Assembly (NCBI GenBank): GCA_946413695.1
Contig: CAMKLV010000008.1
Location: 1 to 64,000, forward strand
Length of the DNA stretch: 64,000 bases
Origin: Firm-04 sp946413695
Lineage (GTDB): Bacteria > Bacillota > Clostridia > Oscillospirales > Ruminococcaceae
Direction: 5' to 3'
Part shown: in pieces, positions 8,027 to 16,298 of the stretch
Layout of the letters: the number at the start of each line of letters is the position of its first letter
How positions within the stretch are numbered: position 1 is the first letter of the stretch
The notes under the pieces: generated by a model
The model's input: the letters and a program-made list of their open reading frames with translations, nothing else
Told to the model about the DNA's origin: nothing
Database searches by the model: none
Made by a program: the position numbers and the translations under genes

Positions 8027-8190
8027 ATCCGCTTCGCGGATGCTATTCAGAATGGGCACCTCTATCGCAGGTGCCCAAGCCCCCGAGCTCTTGAACGCCG
8101 GGGGAGTTTCGAGCTCTGCGGAGCTCGACGAGGGCGCTGCCCTCGACCTGCAAGCCTTTGAAAAGGCTTGAGCGAAACTTTTATATTGAC
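8027..8190 (+). repeat. Multi-hairpin repeat family R1, copy A
   Basis: A run of hairpins fills the 278-bp gap between yigZ and the zinc-ribbon gene: 8027-8041, 8054-8076 (loop TCTATCGCA), 8080-8104, 8110-8127 (loop TGCG), 8129-8145 (loop GCT) and 8151-8170 (loop near TTTGAAAA), ending with GCGAAACTTTTATATTGAC. Copy B at 37868-38075 has the same hairpins in the same order, with conserved loops and different but complementary stems. I see no gene in this gap. Confidence 0.85.
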
Positions 8191-8235
8191 ATCGCCGGAT
8201 GAGAAACAATCCCCCCGAATGTCCACTCCTATCAA

Positions 8236-8712
8236 TCAGAAGAGCTTGACAAGGAACACAATCACAGCAGCGATTGCCGCAACCGACACGAGGCATCCCA
8301 GCACAGATTTTGCCGTGACGGGTCTGCGGTAGCCGAAGCGGTAGTCATGCTGATAGTCATGCTGCCGTGCCATTTGTTCCGATGCCTTCGGCGAAAGGAT
8401 TGCGAGCGTTGTTTTCAGCGGGCTCGCCTCCTCGTTATACGTTCTGAGACGGGAAAGCATCGGGTTCGAGCCGCTTTCCGGCGTGCCTTTCATGTAGCCG
8501 TGCGTCGGGACATCGGTCACCGGCGGATGCGTGACCTGCGGTTCGTCGTCATAGGAATAGAACCCCAGATCGCCGTACCGGCGCTGACGGCGGTTTCCGC
8601 TTCTGTCATATTCCTTCGGTTCGATGTAGCTGTTTCCGTCTTTGACGGTACGTGCGCAGTAGGGGCAGGAGCCGCCGCTGTAGCTGGCACCGCAGGATGG
8701 GCATTCGGGCAT
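8236..8712 (-). CDS. Zinc-ribbon protein with a C-terminal membrane anchor
   Basis: 158 aa. Residues 1-20 form a zinc ribbon (CPSCGASYSGGSCPYC). The middle is polar and rich in Y, D, R and P, likely disordered, and contains a HDYQHDYRFGY segment. The last ~20 residues form one transmembrane helix (CLVSVAAIAAVIVFLVKLF), so the protein is tail-anchored with the ribbon in the cytoplasm. Such proteins are frequent in Clostridia and mostly uncharacterised. It lies 22 bp downstream of tmcAL and is probably co-transcribed with it. Confidence 0.75.
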   Translation of the reverse strand: MPECPSCGASYSGGSCPYCARTVKDGNSYIEPKEYDRSGNRRQRRYGDLGFYSYDDEPQVTHPPVTDVPTHGYMKGTPESGSNPMLSRLRTYNEEASPLKTTLAILSPKASEQMARQHDYQHDYRFGYRRPVTAKSVLGCLVSVAAIAAVIVFLVKLF

Positions 8713-8734
8713 TGTGATTCTCCTTCCGCTGTTG

Positions 8735-9925
8735 TCATTTCACCATGCCGATCATCTGCTTGTAATCGGCATCGGCAGGGCTGATATTGCGCTGTGCAAG
8801 ACCGTAGACCGAGGTTGCACGCGCCTCGAGCTCCGCACATTTTCTGCATTCGCCGCCGAGCTCGGAGAGCTTTGCAAGCGAGGTCGCAAACGGGAGCGTT
8901 GTGCCCGCCTGCTTTGCCGCGGTGAGGATATCTCTGCCGCGCTCGGAAAGCGCAAGGATCCTGCCGTAGGGCGGCGGATTATCCGTATCGCCGGGCTTGA
9001 TGCCGATCAGCAGATCGAGCAGGATTCTGCGCAGCCGCGCCATCGGGTAGCGCTTGCTCTTGATCGCGAGCAGCATGGATTCAAGCGAGGTCTCGTTGCG
9101 CGCGGAGAGAATCTTGTTCTCGAGCCCGTGCCCGACATCCGGCAGCGCGGCGATCTCCTCCAGCGTCGCCGTCCGCAGACGGTAAAGCAGCACGCGCTCC
9201 AGATTTTCAAAGCGTGCAACCATACCGGCAGCGGCACATGCACTGATCGCATCGGCGGAATCCTCCGGCACAAGATCGTCATAATCATCGGTCTGGCTCT
9301 CCATCAGCTGCCGGATCAGCGATGCACTGGCGATCCTGCCCGCAACAGACATGGAATCATGCGGCGCCTCCCGCTTGACGGTAAACGGCTGAATCTTCAG
9401 CTTGACGGCGACCATCGCCTTGAGATATTCGATTGCAAGGGTGTTGTTCGGGTGGCTGAACAGCATGCCGATCTCATCGCCGTAGTTCTGGCGGATGAGA
9501 ATCTGCAGCGCCTTCGGATAGGAGTTGCCGAGCTTCATCAGGTCCTCCAGCTCCGGACGCTTCGCGCAGGCATAGCTCGCCTTGACTGCAGCAGTCAGCA
9601 GCGAAAGATCACCGCATTCGCTCCCGAACGAAAGCTCATCGACGCAGCCCAGTCCCTTTAAGATGTACATTGCGCCCTTAGCGTAGGTTTCGGCAGCGCT
9701 CAGGCAGTAGGCAACCGGCAGCTCAATGACCAGATCGGCACCGCAGCGCACCGCCGCCTTGGCGCGTTCAAACTTGTTGATGACCGCCACATCGCCGCGC
9801 TGCACAAAGTTGCCGCTCATGACCGCGACAATATGCGTTGCGCCGTGCTTTCGTGTCTCCTCGATGTGATACAGATGCCCGTTGTGGAACGGATTGTATT
9901 CGCAGATGATTCCGCTGATTTTCAT
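8735..9925 (-). CDS. tmcAL: tRNA(Met) cytidine acetate ligase TmcAL (YlbM)
   Basis: 396 aa. The N-terminus has the nucleotidyltransferase signature with an HxGH motif (GIICEYNPFHNGHLYHI), followed by GNFVQRGDVAVINKFERA and ADLVIELP, diagnostic of TmcAL. The enzyme activates acetate with ATP and acetylates C34 of elongator tRNA-Met. The start at 9925 is fixed by this motif; the RBS (AAGGGGG) is somewhat distant. It is divergent from ackA, whose product interconverts acetate and acetyl phosphate; a functional link is only suggestive. Confidence 0.93.
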   Translation of the reverse strand: MKISGIICEYNPFHNGHLYHIEETRKHGATHIVAVMSGNFVQRGDVAVINKFERAKAAVRCGADLVIELPVAYCLSAAETYAKGAMYILKGLGCVDELSFGSECGDLSLLTAAVKASYACAKRPELEDLMKLGNSYPKALQILIRQNYGDEIGMLFSHPNNTLAIEYLKAMVAVKLKIQPFTVKREAPHDSMSVAGRIASASLIRQLMESQTDDYDDLVPEDSADAISACAAAGMVARFENLERVLLYRLRTATLEEIAALPDVGHGLENKILSARNETSLESMLLAIKSKRYPMARLRRILLDLLIGIKPGDTDNPPPYGRILALSERGRDILTAAKQAGTTLPFATSLAKLSELGGECRKCAELEARATSVYGLAQRNISPADADYKQMIGMVK

Positions 9926-10050
9926 GCTGACAAGGCCCCCTTGCTGTTCGGATATAATGCGGAAATACCGATAATGTGCTTTCAAAAACGGAAATATTGT
10001 GACAAATGCGCATTGTCTCAAAGGACAGGCGAAATTTTTTGCTTTCCCCC

Positions 10051-10079
10051 TTGCAACTTGCAGAAATATCGTGTATAAT
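10051..10079 (+). promoter_or_regulatory. ackA promoter
   Basis: TTGCAA (10051-10056), a 17-bp spacer, TATAAT (10074-10079). About 65 nt of leader precede the GAAAGGAAG RBS. Confidence 0.85.
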
Positions 10080-10149
10080 AAGGAATGCGATAGGCAGTCC
10101 GTTCACCGGACGTCTGCAAAAGTTTGAAAACCGAAAGGAAGATTGATTT

Positions 10150-11349
10150 ATGTTAATTCTCGTAGTCAACGCCGGAAGCTCCTCGCTGAAGTATCAGCTC
10201 ATCAATATGGAAGATGAGTCCGTACTCGCAAAGGGCAACTGCGACCGGATCGGCATCGACGGTCATGTTTCCCACAAGACCGCTGACGGCAGAACAGTCG
10301 ATGCAGACTGCAATTTCCCGACGCACACCGAGGCATTTGAAAAGCTCGTTGAGGTTCTGACCACCGGCGATGCTGCTGTCATCAAGTCCATGGACGAGAT
10401 CTCCGCAGTCGGCCACCGTATCGTTCAGGGCGCTGAGGTCTTTGACAAGCCGTGTCTCGTTACACCGGAGGTCATCGACAAGATCGACGAGCTCCGCGAG
10501 CTGGCACCGGTTCACAACCACGCACATGCACTCGCACTCCGTGCCTGCACCGCTGTCATTCCGAAGACCACGCCGCAGGTTGTTGTCTTTGACACTGCAT
10601 TCCACCAGACCATGCCCCCGAAGGCATATATGTTCGCACTCCCCTACGAGGATTACGAGAAGTATCATGTCCGTAAGTACGGCTTCCACGGCACCTCTCA
10701 CCGCTTTGTTTCCGCAGCACTTGCAGAGGCAATGGGCAAGGATATCAAGGATCTGAAGATCGTCTCCTGCCACCTCGGCAACGGCTCCTCGATCACCGCA
10801 GTCGAAGGCGGCAAGTGCATCGACACCTCGATGGGCTTCACTCCGCTCGACGGCATCCTGATGGGCACCCGCTGCGGCGCTGTTGACCCCTCTGCTGTCA
10901 CCTTCGTTGCAGACAAGCACGGCTTTACTCCGGATGAGATGAGCCAGTATATGAATAAGAAATCCGGCTTCCTCGGCGTTTCCGGTATCTCCTCTGATAA
11001 CCGTGACATCACCGCGGCTGCCGAAAAGGGCGATAAGCGCGCAATCCTCGCAAGCGAAATGCTCGCATATCAGATTCAGCGCTACATCGGTGCATATACC
11101 GCTGCCATGAACGGCGTGGACGCTGTCCTCTTTACCGGCGGCATCGGCGAAAATTCGTGGGAAGTCCGTGAGCGCGTCTGCGAGAACATGGAGTTCTTCG
11201 GCATTGAGATCGACAAGGAGCTCAACAAGAACACCCGCGGCAAGCTCTGCAAGCTCTCGACCGCAAACTCCAGGACCGAAGTCTGGGTTGTGCCGACAAA
11301 CGAGGAGCTGCTCATCGCAAGAGATACGCTCGCACTGATCTCCAAGTAA
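10150..11349 (+). CDS. ackA: Acetate kinase
   Basis: 399 aa, the standard length. The phosphate-binding N-terminus (VVNAGSSSLKYQL), GHRIVQGAEVF, DTAFHQTMP, the PYEDYEKYHVRKYGFHGTSH block, HLGNGSSITA and FTGGIGENS are all present. It converts acetyl phosphate and ADP to acetate and ATP, the last ATP-yielding step of mixed-acid fermentation. No pta gene is adjacent. It has its own promoter and terminator, so it appears monocistronic. Its codon use is strongly biased to C-ending codons, fitting high expression. Confidence 0.98.
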   Translation: MLILVVNAGSSSLKYQLINMEDESVLAKGNCDRIGIDGHVSHKTADGRTVDADCNFPTHTEAFEKLVEVLTTGDAAVIKSMDEISAVGHRIVQGAEVFDKPCLVTPEVIDKIDELRELAPVHNHAHALALRACTAVIPKTTPQVVVFDTAFHQTMPPKAYMFALPYEDYEKYHVRKYGFHGTSHRFVSAALAEAMGKDIKDLKIVSCHLGNGSSITAVEGGKCIDTSMGFTPLDGILMGTRCGAVDPSAVTFVADKHGFTPDEMSQYMNKKSGFLGVSGISSDNRDITAAAEKGDKRAILASEMLAYQIQRYIGAYTAAMNGVDAVLFTGGIGENSWEVRERVCENMEFFGIEIDKELNKNTRGKLCKLSTANSRTEVWVVPTNEELLIARDTLALISK

Positions 11350-11396
11350 TCAGATGGACTGATTTAGCTGAAAAATCATATATATATTATAGCACG

Positions 11397-11436
11397 CGGC
11401 ATGCCGAAAAGGCAAGGTTTTTCGGCTTGCCGTTTT
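11397..11436 (+). terminator. ackA terminator
   Basis: A long stem (CGGCATGCCGAAAA with TTTTCGGCTTGCCG, one internal mismatch) followed by TTTTG, about 50 nt after the ackA stop. Confidence 0.7.
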
Positions 11437-11511
11437 GCACAAAAATCGCTGTTGATTTTTGGCAGAGAAGAAATGTGAAGAACAACAATATAAAGAAGGA
11501 GGCGATTTGCC

Positions 11512-12108
11512 GTGTCCAAGCTTTTTGAAAGCCTCGCGAAATTCTTTGCGGTGCCCGATGATGACGGCAATGAGGACGATTTTGAGCTCCCGCTCGATGA
11601 GAGCGGCAAGCTGATCCGTCCGATGGCGACGGTCAAGGCGGTTCCGCACCGCTTCAAGACGCGCAGCAGCGACAAGGGCAGTCAGCCGGCAGTCAATCTG
11701 CATGAGGTTCTGCCGCTTGATGACGAATCCCGCGCACTGCTTGCAATCGCAAACGCGGCGCGTGCAAAAGCTTATGCAAACTACTCCGGCTTTCAGGTCG
11801 GGGCGGCGCTCGTTGCCAAATCCGGACAGGTTTATCTCGGTGTCAACATCGAGAACGCATCCTATCCGGCAGGCATCTGTGCGGAGCGTGCTGCGATCTG
11901 CGCGGCTGTCTCCGCCGGAGAAACCGAGTTCTCCGCAATCGCCATTGCAGGCGGAGACGAGGAGGACACCGAGGCGAAAACGCCCTGCTGTCCCTGCGGC
12001 ATCTGCCGGCAGGTGCTCAGCGAGTTCTGCCCGCCGGAGTTTCCGGTGATCCTTGCGGACGGTGTCTATGCGCTCGGCGGTCTGCTGCCGCACGCGTTCA
12101 CATTATAA
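11512..12108 (+). CDS. cdd: Cytidine deaminase with an N-terminal extension
   Basis: 198 aa. The catalytic domain (~70-198) has YSGFQVGAAL, the zinc-binding CAERAA motif and PCCPCGICRQ, the signature of homotetrameric cytidine deaminases that convert cytidine or deoxycytidine to uridine forms in pyrimidine salvage. These enzymes are normally ~130 aa; this one carries about 65 extra N-terminal residues that start like a separate small domain (MSKLFESLAKFF, an acidic stretch, then a basic stretch). The GTG start is supported by AAGGAGG 9 nt upstream, so the extension seems to be translated. A terminator follows at 12127. Confidence 0.92.
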   Translation: MSKLFESLAKFFAVPDDDGNEDDFELPLDESGKLIRPMATVKAVPHRFKTRSSDKGSQPAVNLHEVLPLDDESRALLAIANAARAKAYANYSGFQVGAALVAKSGQVYLGVNIENASYPAGICAERAAICAAVSAGETEFSAIAIAGGDEEDTEAKTPCCPCGICRQVLSEFCPPEFPVILADGVYALGGLLPHAFTL

Positions 12109-12126
12109 TCGGATAAACAGCAATGC

Positions 12127-12168
12127 GGCAGGAAGCACAGGCGTTCAGACCCTGCTTCCTGCCCTTTT
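12127..12168 (+). terminator. cdd terminator
   Basis: An 11-bp stem (GGCAGGAAGCA with TGCTTCCTGCC) followed by CTTTTG. Confidence 0.75.
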
Positions 12169-12205
12169 GATTCAGATACAGATTTCACAAAGAAAGGCAA
12201 ATCTC

Positions 12206-13861
12206 ATGCACAGAACGCTTGCAATGCTGCTTGCGCTGCTGATCGCGCTTTCGTTCTGCTGCGGCTGCGGCGACGACGAAAACGTCATCAAGGGCGCAGG
12301 ACATTCGTTTTCCTATACACTTGTGGGCAATCCCGATACGCTCGATCCGCAGCTTGCGGAGAATACCTCTGCCATGACCGTGCTCTCGAATCTCTTTGAG
12401 GGACTGCTCGTGCTGGATGCAGAGGGCAAGCTGCAAAACGGTGTTGCCGAATCCTACACGATCTCGGAGGATCAGCTGCAGTATACGTTCAAGCTCCGCC
12501 CCGATTCCTACTGGTATCAGGCATACGGCGACGAAGCGGAGACCGCGCAGCCCTTCGGCGAGGAGGCAAAGGTCGCCGTCACCGCGCAGGATTTTGTATT
12601 CGCTTTCCGGCGCCTGTTCGATTTCAACTACACGGCTCCGAATGCGGCGGCATTCTCCTGCCTTGCCAATGCGCGCGCGATCCTCGAGCACAAGCTCTCG
12701 CCCTCGACCATCGGCGTCGAAGCAACCGCAGACGATGAGCTCGTGTTCACGCTCGATTACCCGAACAGCGGCTTTCTGCTGCTGCTGACATCCTGCGCAG
12801 CGCTCCCCTGTAATCAGGCGTTTTTTGAGAGCACCAAGGGCAGATACGGGCTCGATGAGGAATCCATCATCGGAAACGGCAGCTTCTCCATGAAGCGCTG
12901 GCTCTATGATGAGTACGGAAAATATAATGTGATCCAGCTGACGCGCAATCCGCTGAATCACGAGGTGCGCCGCGTCTTCCCGACCGATCTCAATCTCTAT
13001 ATCGAGAAAACGGACGCAGATGCTGCGAAAATCTTTACAAACGGCAATGCGGACTGCTATGTCAGCACGCAGAGCACGCTGATCAACCGCGCGGATTATC
13101 ACGCGGAAAGCGCTTACAGCCTGACACTCGGGCTGATCGCAAATCCGGAATCGCACTTCGGCAATGAGAATGTGCTCGGCGCCATGGCACTGACGCTCGA
13201 CCGCAGTCTCTATCCGGACGGTTCGCCGGATGTGCTGCCTGCCTCGGGCATTCTGCCGCCTGCGGTGCAGCTGCTCAACAAAAGCTGCCGCGATCTCATC
13301 GCAGACAGCGCCTATCAGCACTACGATCCGAATGAAGCGGACCGGCTCTATCACAAGGCACTGCGCAAGCTGCATATCTCGGAGCTTGAGGAGGGCAAGA
13401 TTCTCGTCTGCGCCGGCATGATGGATTACGGTCTGCTGCACGAGATGCTGCTGACATGGGGCTCGGAGCTCGATCTGCACTTCAGCATCGAGGAGGTGCC
13501 GGAGAGCGAATATGAATCGCGCATCCGCTCGGGCGATTATGTCCTCGCGCTCTACCCCGTCACCGGTGCGTATCACGATGCAACGGCGGTGCTCGAAAGC
13601 TATCTTGCGGACGAGAATCTCCGCTGTACCGAACAGGATGCCGTCCGGCGGCTGCTGGAACGTGCTGCATCTGCACCGGCACTCGCGGACTGTGTTGAGC
13701 TTTACCGGCAGGCGGAGGAGCTGATTCTCTCCGATTACTGCTTCATCCCGCTGTTCTATAAGCAGCGCTATCTGATCTGCAAGAACGGCGTCTCGGATGT
13801 TGTATTCAATCCGTTCAGCGGACAGGTCGAGTTTTCACAGGCAAAATTCTATCAGTCATAA
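12206..13861 (+). CDS. Peptide ABC transporter substrate-binding lipoprotein (OppA-like)
   Basis: 551 aa. A lipoprotein signal peptide (residues 1-~20, hydrophobic LLALLIALSF then a cysteine cluster CCGCG) is followed by the SBP_bac_5 fold: YTLVGNPDTLDPQLAENT, NLFEGLLVLDAEGK, GVAESYTISEDQLQYTFKLR and QDFVFAFRRLFD. These proteins deliver oligopeptides or similar solutes to an Opp-type permease. No permease or ATPase gene is adjacent, so this is an orphan binding protein. The start at 12206 is chosen because the signal peptide begins there and GAAAGG precedes it. Which cysteine is lipidated is uncertain. Confidence 0.88.
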   Translation: MHRTLAMLLALLIALSFCCGCGDDENVIKGAGHSFSYTLVGNPDTLDPQLAENTSAMTVLSNLFEGLLVLDAEGKLQNGVAESYTISEDQLQYTFKLRPDSYWYQAYGDEAETAQPFGEEAKVAVTAQDFVFAFRRLFDFNYTAPNAAAFSCLANARAILEHKLSPSTIGVEATADDELVFTLDYPNSGFLLLLTSCAALPCNQAFFESTKGRYGLDEESIIGNGSFSMKRWLYDEYGKYNVIQLTRNPLNHEVRRVFPTDLNLYIEKTDADAAKIFTNGNADCYVSTQSTLINRADYHAESAYSLTLGLIANPESHFGNENVLGAMALTLDRSLYPDGSPDVLPASGILPPAVQLLNKSCRDLIADSAYQHYDPNEADRLYHKALRKLHISELEEGKILVCAGMMDYGLLHEMLLTWGSELDLHFSIEEVPESEYESRIRSGDYVLALYPVTGAYHDATAVLESYLADENLRCTEQDAVRRLLERAASAPALADCVELYRQAEELILSDYCFIPLFYKQRYLICKNGVSDVVFNPFSGQVEFSQAKFYQS

Positions 13862-13874
13862 ACGGAGGCAGAAA

Positions 13875-14381
13875 ATGGAAAGTCTTGAGACCGCATTCTC
13901 AACTGATCCGCGCGCACAGCAGGTTTTCACAACGATCTGCAATGCGCTCGATCACCTTGGACTGAACCGGCATACCGACACCAATTCGGACGGAAGCTGC
14001 ACAGCGCATGCAGGCGTGATCAGCGACGAATTCCGCCTGAGACTGATCTTCACCGTCCGGCATCAGATCGACTGCATCACGCTGATTGTCGCGCTGCCGT
14101 TCACTGCACCGATCCCGCGCCGGATGTGGGCAGCGGCGGCTGTCTGCGCAGTCAATCTGAAGCTCTTTGAAGGGCTGTTTGAATACAATATGGAGGACGG
14201 TTCCATCTTCTTCCGCATGACGGAAAATTATTATGATGCACAGATCGGCGAGCAGCAGATCCGCGCAATGTGCTATAAGGCAACGCATTTTATTGACAAA
14301 TACGGCATCAAACTGCGGCGGTTCTGCGAGGGTGTCGTGACGCTGGAGGAATTTCTCGAGGATATCAAACGAAAAGGATGA
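13875..14381 (+). CDS. YbjN-like protein
   Basis: 168 aa, cytoplasmic. The layout of an amphipathic N-terminal helix, a central beta sheet (LRLIFTVRHQIDCITLIVALPF) and a helix-rich C-terminus ending TLEEFLEDIKRKG resembles YbjN / type III chaperone-like proteins. The family is mostly uncharacterised. The ATG at 13875 has CGGAGG upstream. It lies 13 bp after the lipoprotein gene and 8 bp before xth, so the three are probably one operon. Confidence 0.7.
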   Translation: MESLETAFSTDPRAQQVFTTICNALDHLGLNRHTDTNSDGSCTAHAGVISDEFRLRLIFTVRHQIDCITLIVALPFTAPIPRRMWAAAAVCAVNLKLFEGLFEYNMEDGSIFFRMTENYYDAQIGEQQIRAMCYKATHFIDKYGIKLRRFCEGVVTLEEFLEDIKRKG

Positions 14382-14389
14382 GGTAGGAT

Positions 14390-15154
14390 ATGCGCGCAGT
14401 AACATGGAATGTCAACGGGCTGAGAGCCTGTGAGAAAAAAGGATTCGCGGACTTTTTCGCCGCAACGGACGCCGATTTCTTCTGCATTCAGGAAACAAAA
14501 ATGCAGGAGAATCAGCTGGATATGCTGACATGGAAACCCGAGGGCTATTTCGCATACTGGAACAGCGCCGTCAAAAAGGGATATTCCGGCACGGCGGTCT
14601 TTGCAAAGCAGGAGCCGCTCTCCGTCACAAAGGAAATGCAGACGGGCGGCGTCTCCGACGAAGGCAGAGTGCTGACGCTGGAATATCCGGAGTTTTTCCT
14701 CGTCAATGCCTATGTGCCGAATGTCCGGCGCGACCTTGAACGCATCCCGCTGCGCATGGAATGGGAGGATGCCCTGCGTGCGCATCTGCAGGCGCTGGAC
14801 AAGCAGAAGCCCGTCCTCTACTGCGGCGACCTCAACGTCGCGCATCAGCCGATTGACCTCAAAAATGCAAAATCCAACGAGGGCAATGCAGGTTACACGC
14901 AGGAGGAGCGCGGCAAGATGACCGAGCTGCTCGCGGCAGGCTTTTCCGATGCGTTCCGCGTGCTTTATCCCGACCGCACCGATGCCTATACATGGTGGTC
15001 CTATATGGGCAGAGCGCGGGAGAAAAACGTCGGATGGCGCATTGACTACTGGCTGATCTCCAACAGGCTCAGCGACCGCCTCGGCGATGTCATTATCCAC
15101 AAGGATACGCTCGGCAGCGACCACTGCCCGCTCGAACTGCAGATCAATCTCTGA
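14390..15154 (+). CDS. xth: Exodeoxyribonuclease III (AP endonuclease)
   Basis: 254 aa, the usual length. The AP endonuclease 1 motifs are complete: TWNVNGLRA, CIQETKMQ (metal-binding Glu), YSGTAVF, GDLNVAHQPIDL, DAYTWWSYMGRAREKNVGWRIDYWLIS and SDHCPL (catalytic Asp-His). It removes nucleotides from 3' ends and cuts abasic sites in base excision repair. The RBS is GAGGTAGG. The gap after it (15155-15427) holds a terminator, repeats and the uppP promoter. Confidence 0.95.
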   Translation: MRAVTWNVNGLRACEKKGFADFFAATDADFFCIQETKMQENQLDMLTWKPEGYFAYWNSAVKKGYSGTAVFAKQEPLSVTKEMQTGGVSDEGRVLTLEYPEFFLVNAYVPNVRRDLERIPLRMEWEDALRAHLQALDKQKPVLYCGDLNVAHQPIDLKNAKSNEGNAGYTQEERGKMTELLAAGFSDAFRVLYPDRTDAYTWWSYMGRAREKNVGWRIDYWLISNRLSDRLGDVIIHKDTLGSDHCPLELQINL

Positions 15155-15163
15155 TTTGCAAAC

Positions 15164-15199
15164 GAGAAATGAGAAATAGCGGTATCTGCTTTGCAGATA
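15164..15199 (+). repeat. Purine-tract/hairpin repeat family R2, copy a (degenerate)
   Basis: A GAGAAATGAGAAAT tract followed by AGCGGT and a small ATCTGC/GCAGAT hairpin. It faces copy b in inverted orientation across the xth terminator. Confidence 0.5.
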
Positions 15200-15226
15200 T
15201 ATTTATATGATTCACTTCACAGCTTG

Positions 15227-15270
15227 AAAGCCGTGCAGCAGTGTCACAACTGTTGTACGGCTTTTCTTTT
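15227..15270 (+). terminator. xth terminator
   Basis: A 16-bp stem (AAAGCCGTGCAGCAGT with ACTGTTGTACGGCTTT, two G-U pairs) followed by TCTTTTTT. Confidence 0.8.
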
Positions 15271-15278
15271 TTCAGATT

Positions 15279-15331
15279 GTCCGCGTCAGCGGACACCGCA
15301 ATTTCTGATTTCTCATTTCTCATTCTAATTC
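15279..15331 (-). repeat. R2 repeat, copy b
   Basis: Read on the minus strand: a purine tract of AGAAATGAGAAAT units, then TGCGGT and the hairpin GTCCGC-TGAC-GCGGAC. Related copies are at 33781 and 56550. Confidence 0.7.
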
Positions 15332-15352
15332 AAGCATGCTCTGCCGTGCGGC

Positions 15353-15381
15353 TTGACACGGTCGGAAAAATGTGGTATGAT
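15353..15381 (+). promoter_or_regulatory. uppP promoter
   Basis: TTGACA, a 17-bp spacer, TATGAT, with TGG before the -10. Confidence 0.85.
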
Positions 15382-15427
15382 ATAAGAGTATATCTATGCC
15401 AAAAAATCCGTATCAGGAGGAACACAC

Positions 15428-16258
15428 ATGACCATTTTTGACGCTATCATTCAGGCAATTATTCAGGGACTCACCGAGTTCCTGCCGGTATCCAGCTCCG
15501 GTCACCTCAAGCTTTATCAGGCGATTACCGGTCAGACCGTCGACGAGGGCACATTCCTGCTCGTCATTCTGCATCTCGGTACGCTCGTCGCTGTCTGCAT
15601 CGCTTTCCGCGATACGATCTGGGCACTGCTCAAAGAGTTCTTTGTCCTGATCAAGGATATCTTCACCGGCAAATTCAAGTGGAAGACCATGAACCCCGAC
15701 CGCCGCATGCTCATCATGCTGTTTATCTCGCTGGTGCTGCTTGTGCCGTTCTATCTGATCAAGGATGTGTTCGAGAACATCCCGCTGCCGATTCTGGGAC
15801 TTTGCTTCCTGTTTACATCGGTGGAGCTGTTCTTTGCAAGCCGCATCCGCAACACCAAGAAAACCGCAGGCGATATCACGGTCAAGGATGCCGTTGTAAT
15901 CGGTCTGTTCCAGTGCGCGGCGCTGTTCCCGGGTGTCTCCCGCTCCGGCTCGACTATCTCCGGCGGACTGTTCTCCGGTCTCGAAAAGGAAACCGCAGTC
16001 CGGTATTCCTTCGTGCTCGGCATTCCGGCGATTCTCGGCGGATGTCTCGTGGAGCTGAAGGACCTGCTCGAAGGCACGATTACCGTCAATATTCCGGCAG
16101 CGCTGATCGGCTTTGTTGTGGCGGCGATCGTCGGCATTCTGGCGATCCAGCTCGTCCGCTGGCTGATCCGCTCCGATAACTTCATCGTCTTCTCGATCTA
16201 CACGCTGCTCGTCAGCATCGGCACATTCGCCTACTGGTTCATCGCAGCAAGAGGATAA
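15428..16258 (+). CDS. uppP: Undecaprenyl-diphosphatase UppP/BacA
   Basis: 276 aa integral membrane protein with about eight helices. Both family signatures are present: EFLPVSSSGHLKL (with the Q(G)LTE lead) and FPGVSRSGSTISGG. The enzyme dephosphorylates undecaprenyl diphosphate to recycle the lipid carrier for peptidoglycan and gives bacitracin tolerance. The RBS is AGGAGGA. It has its own consensus promoter; ftsK follows 40 bp later and may be read from the same transcript. Confidence 0.97.
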   Translation: MTIFDAIIQAIIQGLTEFLPVSSSGHLKLYQAITGQTVDEGTFLLVILHLGTLVAVCIAFRDTIWALLKEFFVLIKDIFTGKFKWKTMNPDRRMLIMLFISLVLLVPFYLIKDVFENIPLPILGLCFLFTSVELFFASRIRNTKKTAGDITVKDAVVIGLFQCAALFPGVSRSGSTISGGLFSGLEKETAVRYSFVLGIPAILGGCLVELKDLLEGTITVNIPAALIGFVVAAIVGILAIQLVRWLIRSDNFIVFSIYTLLVSIGTFAYWFIAARG

Positions 16259-16298
16259 TCCACAGAGACATATATTATAACGAAAGAAAGGTGCAATC

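Noticed and set aside
8027..8190. R1 element as a simple transcription terminator
   Set aside because: None of its hairpins is followed by a proper T-run on either strand, and six or seven hairpins with conserved loops go far beyond a terminator.
7958..8296. N-terminal extension of yigZ through the repeat element
   Set aside because: The extra residues come from the R1 hairpins and do not match the IMPACT family; a good RBS sits at the ATG at 7957.
12206..13861. Complete Opp transporter operon
   Set aside because: Only the binding protein is present; the flanking genes are cdd, a YbjN-like gene and exonuclease III.
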